Both the position numbers and the translations under genes were made by a program. The notes beneath the pieces are model-generated. The model worked only from the letters and a program-made list of their open reading frames with translations, ran no database searches and was not told the origin of the DNA. Of a DNA stretch of 64,000 nt, positions 44,761 to 53,792 are shown piece by piece; the stretch's first letter is position 1; the number at the start of each line of letters is the position of its first letter. Origin of the DNA: an uncultured Gammaproteobacteria bacterium (GTDB lineage: Bacteria > Pseudomonadota > Gammaproteobacteria > Enterobacterales > Psychrobiaceae); the NCBI GenBank assembly GCA_937139475.1, contig CAKZQF010000222.1, positions 1 through 64,000 of the forward strand. Reading direction: 5' to 3'.

Positions 44761-45705
44761 ATGACAAACTTATTAGATTATCCCATTGGTAGCCCAGGCA
44801 CTCCTTGGCAGGCACCAGAAAAAGAACAATGGCTAAACGCCCAGAAAACGAAACGTTCTTTTTTCACGCTAGTCATTCCAAAGATTGAAAAAATCACCAC
44901 ACAGCCATGCTTGGAATTAGTTCAATACGGTAGCTTAGATTACAGTGATGTTGGAGAGACTGGTAATACTTATCCACTATTAGCTTTTAAATCAGCGAAA
45001 TGGCAGGCGGACAAACCAACTATTTTAGTCACTGGTGGTGTACACGGATATGAAACTAGCGGTGTGTTTGGCGCATTGGCTTTTGCCCACAAGCACGCTG
45101 AAGCATACAGCGGTGATTTTAACTTGGTGGTTGCACCTTGTGTCAGCCCTTGGGGTTTTGAAACAATTAACCGTTGGAACCCATTAGCAATCGATCCTAA
45201 CCGTTCGTTTGTAAAAGACAGTCCAGCGCCAGAATCCGCTGCACTGATGGCGTTTATTGCCCAACTTGAAACACCTGTCTATGCACATATTGATTTGCAT
45301 GAAACAACGGATAGCGACAATGGTGAATTTCGCCCGGCGCTCGCCGCGCGCGATGGCGTAATTAATACCAATTGGAATATCCCCGATGGTTTCTATCTCG
45401 TTGGGGATACGATTGCACCACAAGCTGATTTTCAGCGCGCGGTTATCGAGTCTGTAGAAAAGGTCACTCACATAGCGCCTGCCGATGACAATGGTATGTT
45501 AATTGGAGTTGCTCTTGAACAATTTGGTGTTATCAATTACGCCACCAAAGCGTTGGGGCTATGCGCTGGTATGACTGACAGTAATTATTGCACCACTACC
45601 GAAGTGTACCCTGATTCGCCAAGAGCCGATGATGAAAACTGTATCAATGCGCAAGTTGCAGCAATTACTGGTGCACTCGACTATTTGAAAAAACAGTTTA
45701 CCTAA
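44761..45705 (+). CDS. M14-family metallocarboxypeptidase
   Basis: This 314-residue protein has the zinc-ligand motif TGGVHGYETSG (His and Glu) and the third ligand in AHIDLHETTD, as in M14 carboxypeptidases and succinylglutamate-desuccinylase-like enzymes. NPLAIDPNRSF is the typical substrate-binding Asn-Arg segment. No signal peptide, so it probably acts in the cytosol on small peptides or amidated amino acids. The AlkB-type gene starts 2 bases after its stop. Confidence 0.88.
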   Translation: MTNLLDYPIGSPGTPWQAPEKEQWLNAQKTKRSFFTLVIPKIEKITTQPCLELVQYGSLDYSDVGETGNTYPLLAFKSAKWQADKPTILVTGGVHGYETSGVFGALAFAHKHAEAYSGDFNLVVAPCVSPWGFETINRWNPLAIDPNRSFVKDSPAPESAALMAFIAQLETPVYAHIDLHETTDSDNGEFRPALAARDGVINTNWNIPDGFYLVGDTIAPQADFQRAVIESVEKVTHIAPADDNGMLIGVALEQFGVINYATKALGLCAGMTDSNYCTTTEVYPDSPRADDENCINAQVAAITGALDYLKKQFT

Positions 45706-45707
45706 TA

Positions 45708-46343
45708 ATGGATTTGTTTGCGCCAGCAGGGCAGCCACATAATTTATTGCATCGTGATGGTAGTGTGCATTATTACGGCCCAGTGATGGATATGATGGCG
45801 GCAAATCACTACTTTGAGCAACTGTTTAATTCCATTGACTGGCAACACGATCAAGCGCTTATTAATGGTCAAGTGGTTGAAACCGCGCGAAAGATAGCAT
45901 GGTATGGTAGTCAGCCTTATCACTATACCTACTCTGGTATAACTAAGGTTGCGCTGCCATGGAACTCATTGTTATTGGAGCTAAAATCGTTAGTCGAGCG
46001 AGAAAGCGGTGAAACCTATAATGCTTGTTTGATTAACCTTTATCATAATGGCAGTGAGGGTATGGCCTGGCACAGCGACGCTGAAAAAGATCTCAAGAAA
46101 AATGGAGCCATCGCTTCATTAACACTAGGCGGTGAGCGAAAATTTTCGTTTAAACATAAAGTCAGTCAAGAAAATATTTCGCTGTATTTACAAAATGGCA
46201 GTCTGCTTGTTATGAAAGGCACCACACAAAGTCACTGGCTCCACCGTCTGCCGCCAACACAAGAATCTGTGGCTGCTAGGATCAATTTGACCTTTAGAAC
46301 GATTGATCACCAATTTGCATCAAACCATCAGTGGCGCCAATAA
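45708..46343 (+). CDS. AlkB-type 2-oxoglutarate/Fe(II) dioxygenase (ALKBH2-like)
   Basis: This 211-residue dioxygenase repairs alkylated bases by oxidative demethylation. Iron ligands are in MAWHSDAEKDL (His and Asp) and THSHW-like QSHWLHRLPP (His). The 2-oxoglutarate-binding Arg lies in ARINLTFRTI, and the nucleotide-recognition lid includes SLTLGGERKFSFKHK. It has the ALKBH2 layout used in many Gammaproteobacteria. It is 2 bases downstream of the M14 peptidase gene, probably cotranscribed without functional link. Confidence 0.92.
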   Translation: MDLFAPAGQPHNLLHRDGSVHYYGPVMDMMAANHYFEQLFNSIDWQHDQALINGQVVETARKIAWYGSQPYHYTYSGITKVALPWNSLLLELKSLVERESGETYNACLINLYHNGSEGMAWHSDAEKDLKKNGAIASLTLGGERKFSFKHKVSQENISLYLQNGSLLVMKGTTQSHWLHRLPPTQESVAARINLTFRTIDHQFASNHQWRQ

Positions 46344-46347
46344 CAGG

Positions 46348-46515
46348 TTAGGCTTGATAGACCCAAGCTAAAAAGCATTTGGAGTCGTTAACCGTCGTGA
46401 ACTTGATTAACTTGGCACCATTTTGATCAGTAACAACTACGTTACTTTTGTTAACTGAAATGGATTTTATTGGTGATTCAATCGAATACACCTTTCCTTT
46501 ATATTTATAAGACAT
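46348..46515 (-). CDS. small protein of unknown function (55 aa)
   Basis: A complete ORF of 55 codons starts with MSYKYKGKVYSIESPIKS and ends CFLAWVYQA. AAGAG sits 7 bases before the ATG at 46515. Codon use is similar to neighbours. It has no membrane segment and one Cys. It is convergent with the AlkB gene (4 bases apart). The bases between 46516 and 47022 show no other gene. Confidence 0.55.
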   Translation of the reverse strand: MSYKYKGKVYSIESPIKSISVNKSNVVVTDQNGAKLIKFTTVNDSKCFLAWVYQA

Positions 46516-47022
46516 AATAAAACTCTTTTAATTCGCGCCTAAGCGCATGAAAAACTAAAGCCATCTTATTGTGTGAAACTCTCAGATATTTTGAATATAT
46601 CAACGTATACCAATCCAATTAACGATAGGATCAACCTTGCCACGAGAATAATCGAATTAGTCTGTGATAAATGATCAGTTAATTATTGAAATTGATATTA
46701 AAACGAGACCATCGCTCGATAATGCAAACAACAATTAAGGCTTAAAAAATTTGAGTGTTGACTGACTGTGAAAGGGAAAGACAAAACACGGATTATCATT
46801 AAAGATAATCTGCTAATTAAACGAGAGGAGATTAAATAACAGGGCGACTATACCGGAAAGTGTTTAATAAGTGAACTGCTATTGAGCTGTTTCGTTAAAT
46901 TTTCATGCATAAATACACAATCTGTGATCTCGATAACTATTGTTCAGCGCCAACCAGTAGCATTAATTGGGGGGCAATTTTGAAACGAAACAATCCACTC
47001 ATTTGTAGAATGAATAAAATAG

Positions 47023-47325
47023 TTAAAGTATTTCAAAGTCATTCAAATTTACACCAGCAACATCCGCCGCATTAGATAAGTCACTTATCGAATCTATTTG
47101 CACCGAATCCACGCGAGCCTGTTCTGGACCATGGTGTAAGTAATCTTTTAGGGTGGAAAGGTCGGCCGCCTGTCCCACCGCAAATACTTCGACACTGCCA
47201 TCAGGCAGGTTTTTAGCATAGCCAGTAATGGCATGGGCCAGTGCAAAGTCTTTGGTTGACTGGCGAAACCAAACGCCTTGCACTTTGCCGATAATATGTA
47301 ATTTAATCAGTCGTTTGTTATCCAT
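47023..47325 (-). CDS. acylphosphatase
   Basis: This 100-residue enzyme hydrolyses acyl phosphates. It has the family signature GKVQGVWFRQSTKDFA with the phosphate-binding Arg and GYAKNLPDGSVEVFA with the catalytic Asn. Length and start (MDNKRLIKLHIIG) are normal; the C-terminus is slightly extended past the usual end. Cytosolic, stands alone. Confidence 0.95.
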   Translation of the reverse strand: MDNKRLIKLHIIGKVQGVWFRQSTKDFALAHAITGYAKNLPDGSVEVFAVGQAADLSTLKDYLHHGPEQARVDSVQIDSISDLSNAADVAGVNLNDFEIL

Positions 47326-47430
47326 TGCTTTAGCCCTCTAATGGGGGCAACGCTGCGATGAGAAATAGTAGCGTTTGCACCGCAATAGGTTGGATTAATG
47401 ATACCTGTAAGCGTTATTCTAACGCTAAAT

Positions 47431-48093
47431 TTACCAAGGTAATAGGTCACCATTTGAATGTTTAAATAGTCCGGTCTGAGTCATGTCTTGCGCAAGGATC
47501 AGCTGCGTTAGACGTGTTGCTGCCTCAGTCGCGCTAATATCTCCGGTCCCGGAAACCATTTCGGTTTGAACCCAGCCAGGATGATATAGGCCAACTGAAA
47601 TATTATCTGGTGCGAGATCTTTTGATAAAGACATCCCCGCAGCGTTTAGTGCCGCCTTGGACATGCGATATCCATAGCGACCACCAGAGCCATTATCTGC
47701 AATAGAACCCATCCGTGAAGTGATTAACGCCACTTTACTGCCAGCACTTAGCTGTCCACGTAATATGTCTACAACTTGTAGCGGCGCCAGCGCATTTACC
47801 ATAAATTGCTCTACTATTGTTTTGTCATTAATATCACCTAACGATTCATCACGAAGAATACCGGCGTTATTAATCAATATATCGATTTTTGTATTAGCTA
47901 ATTCGCTGGCCAGTTTGGCTAATCCAGCAGGGGCTGCCACGTCGATATTTTCAATCACCTGTACATTGAGCTGATTTAAATCGGAAGATGACTGACGGCA
48001 TAGGGCAACTACATGATATCCCTTATCCCTAAATTGCTTCGCCATTGCTAAGCCGATGCCGCGGTTTGCACCTGTTATTACCACAGTGTTCAT
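47431..48093 (-). CDS. SDR-family oxidoreductase
   Basis: This short-chain dehydrogenase of about 220 residues has the cofactor motif TGANRGIGLAMAKQF, the NNAG motif and the catalytic segment LITSRMGSIADNGSGG with Tyr-Lys in YGYRMSKAALN. ATG 48093 (MNTVVITG) is chosen as the normal family start; ATG 48105 adds four residues and has no ribosome site. The subgroup (YciK/CsgA-like carbonyl reductases) has varied substrates; none can be assigned. It is unrelated to the steroid-type SDRs earlier in the window. Confidence 0.88.
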   Translation of the reverse strand: MNTVVITGANRGIGLAMAKQFRDKGYHVVALCRQSSSDLNQLNVQVIENIDVAAPAGLAKLASELANTKIDILINNAGILRDESLGDINDKTIVEQFMVNALAPLQVVDILRGQLSAGSKVALITSRMGSIADNGSGGRYGYRMSKAALNAAGMSLSKDLAPDNISVGLYHPGWVQTEMVSGTGDISATEAATRLTQLILAQDMTQTGLFKHSNGDLLPW

Positions 48094-48290
48094 TTGTTCG
48101 TCCATTTTTGTTAGTGATCATTTGGTTATAGCAAAATTTGCCAGCGCAGGGAACCTAAACAGCTAATTCCCCAGCGCAATAGCGGCAGGGAGAGTGGCGC
48201 GCAGCTTTTCTAACAACAAGGCCATAGGCGTAGTATGCCAATCCTTAGCGATTAGCATTTTGTGCTTTACGGTAGCGCCCTGACTAATGG

Positions 48291-48740
48291 TTAGTGCTTG
48301 TCTTCTGGTACGAGTACGACAGGGATATTTGCCATATGTGCAATCTTATTGGCTGCACTGCCTAACAGCATATCGGCAAAGCTTGATCTGCCATGACGCC
48401 CAACAAAGATCACATTCGCATCAAGCCTTTCGGCTTCATCGTGTAGCACTTCAGCGGGGTTTCCCCACGCAAAGCCGCTATCGATCTCCACATCACTATC
48501 TGCATACTTATCTAGTAGTGGCGCAAGTACTTCCTCTTTAGCTCGTCGTTCTTCAGCTTCTCTTTCTGGTGGCGTGTTAATGATTTCTTCTATGCTAATA
48601 GGCCGCATTCCGGTGTAATCAATGGCGTGTACAAATTTAATTTTGGCGCCCGAGGTTTTAGCGAAATTCACTGCGCAAGTTGCCGCGCGCTCCCCCCATT
48701 CACCACCGTCACAGCCCACAATGTATAATTGATTAGCCAT
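48291..48740 (-). CDS. universal stress protein (UspA family)
   Basis: This 149-residue single-domain Usp protein has the ATP-binding signature near the C-terminus: FVGRHGRSSFADMLLGSAAN (G-x-x-G then nine residues and G-S), then IAHMANIPVVLVPED. The N-terminal YIVGCDGGEWGERAATCAV replaces the usual V-x-x-D-G-S. It probably binds ATP and helps stress survival. It lies upstream of the SDR gene on the same strand, 185 bases apart. Confidence 0.92.
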   Translation of the reverse strand: MANQLYIVGCDGGEWGERAATCAVNFAKTSGAKIKFVHAIDYTGMRPISIEEIINTPPEREAEERRAKEEVLAPLLDKYADSDVEIDSGFAWGNPAEVLHDEAERLDANVIFVGRHGRSSFADMLLGSAANKIAHMANIPVVLVPEDKH

Positions 48741-48896
48741 GTGATCTCTCCTAAGTAATGATCCTAGTACCTATTAAACATAGGACCTAATTCAGGTGAT
48801 AGCAAGATAAGGCGAAAGTGTTATTTTAAAAGTCTTAAAAAGGCAAATGGATAGTCTTGGCCAGCAAATTCAACAAGCTTAAATATCTTAAGTTAA

Positions 48897-49976
48897 TTAG
48901 AGTCTTATGGGAATACGTCGACAACCGAAGTCACCTTTAGGTCCTAAAAACCGTCCAGCGATCAAGTAGCCACAATGTTGGCAATAGCCATTAGTATCGA
49001 GATCGTACTGGCCTAGCTCATACCAATCCCGTTCAATCACTCGATTGCTACACTTGGGACAGTAGGTAGAATCTGATGCACTATCGTGAACATTGCCACA
49101 ATAGACATATTTCATGCCATACCCTAAGGCGATAGCCCTTGCTTTAAGTAATGTGGCAAGTGGTGTTTTCTCTTTATCGAGCATTTTGAAATCCGGATGA
49201 AAAGCTGAAAAATGCAAAGGAATCTCGGTACCCAAGTTCTCGACAATCCAATGGCACATTGCATTTAGTTCCCCTTCATCATCATTTTCACCGGGGATGA
49301 GTAGGTTAGTTATTTCAAACCACACGTTGGTTTCATTTTTTAGGTAGACCAGGGTTTCCAGCACAGGGCTAAGATGAGCATGGCATATCTTATGGTAGAA
49401 CTGCTCACTAAAACCTTTCAGGTCGATATTAGCAGCGTTCATGTGACGGAAAAACTCTTCTCGCGGTTGCTCGCAAATATACCCTGCGCTCACCGCGACA
49501 CTGTTAATACCATGCGCTTTTGCCGCGATTGCCGAGTCGATAGCGTACTCTAGAAAGATAACCGGATCATTATAGGTAAAGGCGATGCTCTTACAGCCAT
49601 AATGTAATGCTGCTTTAGCAAGCTGTTCGGGCAGGGCGCTATCACATAGGCTGTCTATTTGTCGCGATTTACTAATATCCCAGTTTTGGCAAAATTTGCA
49701 GCTTAGATTGCAGCCAGCAGTGCCAAATGACAACACGCTTGTGCCAGGGTAAAAATGGTTAAGGGGTTTCTTTTCAATCGGGTCAATGCAAAAGCCTGAC
49801 GAGCGACCATAGCTGGTCAAAACTATCTCCCCCTGATGATGTTTTCTGACGAAACAGCTACCACGCTTTCCTTCTCGAAGCGTGCAGTGCTGCGGGCAAA
49901 CATCGCATTGCACACGACCATCTTCAAGCCTGTGCCAATATTTAGTGGGAAAGTTTTCAATAATGTCAGTTTTCAT
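48897..49976 (-). CDS. amrS: AmmeMemoRadiSam system radical SAM enzyme
   Basis: This 359-residue radical SAM protein has the cluster motif GTAGCNLSCKFCQNWDISKS (C-x3-C-x2-C) at about 88-108. An N-terminal Cys-rich segment (CDVCPQHCTLREGKRGSCF) precedes it, and Cys pairs C-P-K-C and C-Q-H-C near the C-terminus may bind Zn. It forms the AmmeMemoRadiSam trio with the AMMECR1-like and Memo-like genes, which are divergent at 50113. The chemistry is not established; the name comes from the conserved gene trio. Cytosolic. Confidence 0.93.
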   Translation of the reverse strand: MKTDIIENFPTKYWHRLEDGRVQCDVCPQHCTLREGKRGSCFVRKHHQGEIVLTSYGRSSGFCIDPIEKKPLNHFYPGTSVLSFGTAGCNLSCKFCQNWDISKSRQIDSLCDSALPEQLAKAALHYGCKSIAFTYNDPVIFLEYAIDSAIAAKAHGINSVAVSAGYICEQPREEFFRHMNAANIDLKGFSEQFYHKICHAHLSPVLETLVYLKNETNVWFEITNLLIPGENDDEGELNAMCHWIVENLGTEIPLHFSAFHPDFKMLDKEKTPLATLLKARAIALGYGMKYVYCGNVHDSASDSTYCPKCSNRVIERDWYELGQYDLDTNGYCQHCGYLIAGRFLGPKGDFGCRRIPIRL

Positions 49977-50112
49977 GGGAATAAATGCCGACTTACAACT
50001 ATTATTTAAGTGTAGCTAAAATAGTCGCAAGTCACATGAAAGGCCCCGAGATAATGCAGTTTTGATGGCTTGGCAAAAAATGCTGTGTGAGCAGCTAGAG
50101 GCATGAGTTGAC

Positions 50113-50901
50113 ATGAACAATCGTATTCCCGCCGTTGCTGGTAGCTTTTATCCAGATGATCCATTACAAATACAAACAGCCATGGACTCGCTGCTAGCTA
50201 GTCCGCCAGAGAAAAACATTCAACCTAAGGCACTAATTGTCCCGCATGCTGGTTATTGTTACTCTGCGGCTGTTGCAGCGAAGGCTTATTGCTATCTAAA
50301 TCAATTAAAGGATATTAAGAAAGTTATCTTGCTAGGGCCGAGTCACCGGGTGGCCTTGCAGGGCTGTGCTGTGCCTAGTCATCAAAATTTCATCACGCCC
50401 TGTGGGTTAGTGAAGGTTGATAACGATACTTGTCAGCGGTTAGTTACCCGTGGCTTGGCTACGCTGTCAGATCAAGCCCATCAATGGGAACACTCACTAG
50501 AAGTGCAGCTGCCATTTTTACAGTATTGTTTAACTGATTTTGAATTGATTCCCATCGTGGTTGGCGAATGCGAGCCGGTAAAGGTGAGCGAACTACTGGC
50601 AGAGTTAATCGTTGATTCCTCATCATTGATTATTATAAGCACAGATCTTAGTCATTTTCATCCATATGAAACCGCAAAGCGCTTAGATCAAGAAACGATT
50701 AATAGAATTATTAACTTAGACCTTACCATTGGCCCATACGATGCGTGTGGCTGCAATGCCCTTAATGGCTTGCTCGATTTTTGTATTCTTAAACAATGGC
50801 AAGTGAAGCTAATCAACAAAGCAAATTCCGCAGATATCACAGACACTAGACTAATAAACAAAGATCGGGTGGTGGGTTATGCCAGCTTTATCGTGTATTA
50901 A
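50113..50901 (+). CDS. amrB: AmmeMemoRadiSam system protein B (Memo-like)
   Basis: This 262-residue protein is a Memo homologue, related to extradiol-type class III dioxygenases. It shows the family blocks AVAGSFYPDDP, VPHAGYCYSAAVAAKAY, LLGPSHRV, HSLEVQLPFLQY, IISTDLSHFHPYE and NALNGLLDF. His residues in the PHAGY, GPSHR and HSLEVQLP blocks likely hold metal. It starts a two-gene operon overlapping the protein A gene by 23 bases and diverges from the radical SAM gene. Function not established. Confidence 0.93.
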   Translation: MNNRIPAVAGSFYPDDPLQIQTAMDSLLASPPEKNIQPKALIVPHAGYCYSAAVAAKAYCYLNQLKDIKKVILLGPSHRVALQGCAVPSHQNFITPCGLVKVDNDTCQRLVTRGLATLSDQAHQWEHSLEVQLPFLQYCLTDFELIPIVVGECEPVKVSELLAELIVDSSSLIIISTDLSHFHPYETAKRLDQETINRIINLDLTIGPYDACGCNALNGLLDFCILKQWQVKLINKANSADITDTRLINKDRVVGYASFIVY

Positions 50902-51448
50902 GTTAACTGCGCCAGCACAGGAAGAATTAAGAGCATTAGTTGAATACGTTATAAAACAGGGGATTGAGCAGCGTAAATTTGTGTTGCCACCCCCGCCAAA
51001 ATCGAATGAGCTGTTTGAAGTCGCAGCAAGTTTTGTCACACTATATTCTCAGCAACAGCTGCGCGGATGTGTTGGCACCTTTAGCGCTAGAAACCCGCTT
51101 TGGAGCGATGTATGCAGGCTCAGTTATTGTAGTGCGTTTGAAGATGGTCGTTTTATGCCGCTGCAGCAAGAGGAACTAGCCGATTTGACCTTTGAGATAT
51201 CAATTTTATCCCCCCTAGTGAAGATAGATAATGACGGCGAAGGAGCGCTGCTTACACAGTTAGTGCCTGGTGTGGACGGATTATTGCTTCAAGATGGAAA
51301 CCGCTCAGCGCTATTTTTACCTTCGGTTTGGGAGGCATTAAAAACGCCAGAAGACTTTGTTCAAGCGCTAAAAACCAAAGGCGGCTGGCCAGCTAATTAC
51401 TGGAGCGAGGATATTGAGGTATTTCGCTTTCATACCACTGTATATTAG
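50879..51448 (+). CDS. amrA: AmmeMemoRadiSam system protein A (AMMECR1-like)
   Basis: This 189-residue protein is an AMMECR1-domain protein, with the family motif QQLRGCVGTFSARNPLW near 62 and TFEISILSPLV near 112. It overlaps the Memo-like gene by 23 bases, so the two are translationally coupled. AMMECR1 proteins are conserved from bacteria to humans and have no settled function. With the radical SAM gene divergent, the full three-gene system is present. Confidence 0.93.
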   Translation: MPALSCIKLTAPAQEELRALVEYVIKQGIEQRKFVLPPPPKSNELFEVAASFVTLYSQQQLRGCVGTFSARNPLWSDVCRLSYCSAFEDGRFMPLQQEELADLTFEISILSPLVKIDNDGEGALLTQLVPGVDGLLLQDGNRSALFLPSVWEALKTPEDFVQALKTKGGWPANYWSEDIEVFRFHTTVY

Positions 51449-51485
51449 CTAGGTCAGTTAACCGATTTTAAGGGCACTGCAGCGC

Positions 51486-51947
51486 TTATCTTTGCCAGCT
51501 GCTTTGCACTTCCTGCCATTGTTGCTCTGTTAACCATTTATCTGCCATGGGAAAAAAGATAGCTTCTTCACCTTGCATATGGTCGAAATATTTATCGAGG
51601 TAATCTTCAATAAACACAGAAATTTCTCTAGCTGAAGTATCTGATGTTTCAAGATTTATCAATTGTCCGGTGATACGAGAAAGGCCTTGATGGTCATGAG
51701 CTATTTCTTCCACTCGTTGGTGAATAGGTGCCTCTGTATCCATTAATTTTTTACGGATAATCTCTTCATTACGATGGTGTTTTTGTTCCTCTGGACTACG
51801 CAAAGATTTGAGCAGCGTAAAAATTTCACTACAATCGGTTTGCTGAGCATCATATTGCTTTACTTGATCTAACAAAGTCTGTAACTGATGAATCGTGACA
51901 GATATATCGCTGTGGTATTGATGAAGCTCTTCTAACAAAGGGTGCAT
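51486..51947 (-). CDS. hemerythrin domain protein
   Basis: This 153-residue four-helix protein has the hemerythrin His/Glu set: LHQYHSDI near the N-terminus, EEQKHHRNEE in the second helix, IAHDHQGL in the third and MQGEEAIFFPMAD in the fourth. It is the DUF542-less, hemerythrin HHE type that binds a di-iron site, often for oxygen or nitric-oxide sensing or iron handling. Cytosolic. It lies just before the mobile element and its 5' end faces the element; the next 500 bases (51948-52447) contain no gene or tRNA. Confidence 0.9.
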   Translation of the reverse strand: MHPLLEELHQYHSDISVTIHQLQTLLDQVKQYDAQQTDCSEIFTLLKSLRSPEEQKHHRNEEIIRKKLMDTEAPIHQRVEEIAHDHQGLSRITGQLINLETSDTSAREISVFIEDYLDKYFDHMQGEEAIFFPMADKWLTEQQWQEVQSSWQR

Positions 51948-52413
51948 AACTCTTCCTTAATTGTTGCTAGTCTCTAATAGGAGGCCGTTGCCACACGTAG
52001 CTACAAGCTATGTGCCTAATTATATTATCGCGGTGCTGTCGCTATGCCTATGATCAGGATCAAGTGCTCTAAAAGTAACCAACTCTACACTGTTGCCGTA
52101 AGACTAAGTGAGTCTATTCATCGGTATAAAACCTAAGTTGAGCTAAATTATCGCTATCTGCTAGAATCTCTCTATAAATAACGTAATAATGACCAGTAAG
52201 GTTGATATTTCTGTATGGGGCGGTCGTTATCGCCACATAATAGAGTTGTAAGAAAAGGAAGAGTGAAATTGTGTGAGCTACTGGGCATGACTCATCGCAA
52301 TGTTTTACGCTAGTTCGGAAAACATCAATTAGTATCAAATCTGTTTAAAATCAACGTTTAACTATCTTTTGTTATATCCTCCCGTCTCATGTATTATCGC
52401 TAAGCCTTGGTGC

Positions 52414-52437
52414 TTACTGACACTGTTACTGACACTG
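52414..52437 (+). repeat. tandem 12-bp direct repeat before the integrase gene
   Basis: TTACTGACACTG occurs twice without a gap, ending 11 bases before the integrase start codon. It marks the left end of the mobile element and could be an Int or excisionase arm site. No matching copy was seen on the right side within the window. The rest of the 51948-52447 gap has no gene or tRNA. Confidence 0.5.
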
Positions 52438-52447
52438 TGAAAACGAT

Positions 52448-53698
52448 ATGAGATTTACTGATAAGATGATTAAGGGGCTAGCCCCTAAAGAAAAAGACTA
52501 TGTGATTACCGAAAAAAGTGATGAGCGCGGAGCAGGGCGCTTACAAATAAAGGTGTATCCATCGGGCATTATCTCATTTCAATTTCAATACTACATCGAC
52601 AAAAAACGTCGGCGTATTGAGATCGGAAAATACCCATTATTCTCATTAGCCGATGCACGTAAAAGGTTTTATCAGTTAAGTGAATCTGTTGCACTTGGCC
52701 ATGACCCAATGGTTGAGAAAGGCGTAAGCCAAGCAGAACAAAAGCTGCTTAATTCACTAGCGACCATGCACGAATTAATCACTGAATTTATTGAATACGG
52801 TGAAACCGAGTTTGCGGCTAGTACGATGAAGCGCTTAGTTAATTGTTTTAACCATGACCTTACACCATTTATAACCGATGAATTATCAATAAACGATTTC
52901 ATTGAGCAAGATCTTGCTCGAGAGCTGATTTATAAGGTGTATAACCGTGGTGCAATTCACCAAGCCGATATATTCCGTTCTAATCTAATGAGCATGTTTA
53001 AATTCGCTATCGACTACGACAACTCACCAGCACGCTACAAACTACCTAATCGATACGGCCAGAAGATAAACCCAATACGTGATATCAATATTCAGGTGCC
53101 AACCAACGCTAACAAGCGCTGGCTTAATGAAGAAGAGATTAAAAAAATCTGGCATGCCGATGATCTCCCCTTTATTGCCCAGCAATATTTCAGGCTAGCA
53201 TTAGCGTTAGGCGGTCAACGCATCGAAGAAGTCTATAAATCTTATGCTCATGAGTACAATTTCGAAGACAACACGCTGACCATTCCACGCGAACGCATCA
53301 AAGTTAGAGACCGTGGTGATCATGTTGTGCCAATCTCACCATTAGCAGTTGAAATACTCCAAGAAATACTACCGCATCGTGGCAGCACTGGCGCATTGTT
53401 CCCACATCGTGACGACCCAACAAAACCAGCTCATCACAACACAATCAGCATTGCTTATGCTCGCTGGTGCAAAAAACATAGCATGCCTAGCTTCTCACCA
53501 AAGGTCTTGCGCTCAACTTGCAAAACGCTTATGACAAAAGCTGGTGTACCAATTCATATTCGCGACATCTTGCAGCAACATAACAAGCGTGATGTTGCGA
53601 CTGTTCATTATGATAGATATGACTATTTAAGTGAAAAGATTGATGGTATCGGTGTTTGGGATAAGTACTTGATGAAGATCATTCATGAGACGGGTTGA
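52448..53698 (+). CDS. tyrosine-type site-specific integrase (P4-like)
   Basis: This 416-residue integrase has an N-terminal DUF4102-like arm-binding region (MRFTDKMIKGLAPKEKDYVI; FQYYIDKKRRRIEIGKYPLF) and a central SAM-like region. The catalytic domain has Arg in LGGQRIEEVY, Lys-Arg in SPKVLRSTCKTLM and the nucleophile Tyr in ATVHYDRYD. It should integrate and excise the element on its right. No tRNA is seen next to it, so the usual tRNA target is absent on this side. AAAACGATATG is a weak start context. Confidence 0.93.
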   Translation: MRFTDKMIKGLAPKEKDYVITEKSDERGAGRLQIKVYPSGIISFQFQYYIDKKRRRIEIGKYPLFSLADARKRFYQLSESVALGHDPMVEKGVSQAEQKLLNSLATMHELITEFIEYGETEFAASTMKRLVNCFNHDLTPFITDELSINDFIEQDLARELIYKVYNRGAIHQADIFRSNLMSMFKFAIDYDNSPARYKLPNRYGQKINPIRDINIQVPTNANKRWLNEEEIKKIWHADDLPFIAQQYFRLALALGGQRIEEVYKSYAHEYNFEDNTLTIPRERIKVRDRGDHVVPISPLAVEILQEILPHRGSTGALFPHRDDPTKPAHHNTISIAYARWCKKHSMPSFSPKVLRSTCKTLMTKAGVPIHIRDILQQHNKRDVATVHYDRYDYLSEKIDGIGVWDKYLMKIIHETG

Positions 53699-53792
53699 GA
53701 CTAAATATTCTTTTACATTATAAACTAATGGATTAAACTCTTATTAACTTAACCGTAGATTAGCTATAAAAACTTATACATGGACGTATTTT

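Noticed and set aside
52114-52338. Minus-strand ORF of 74 codons before the integrase
   Set aside because: No ribosome site, composition unlike a real protein, and no neighbours in operon; probably chance in the element's left border.
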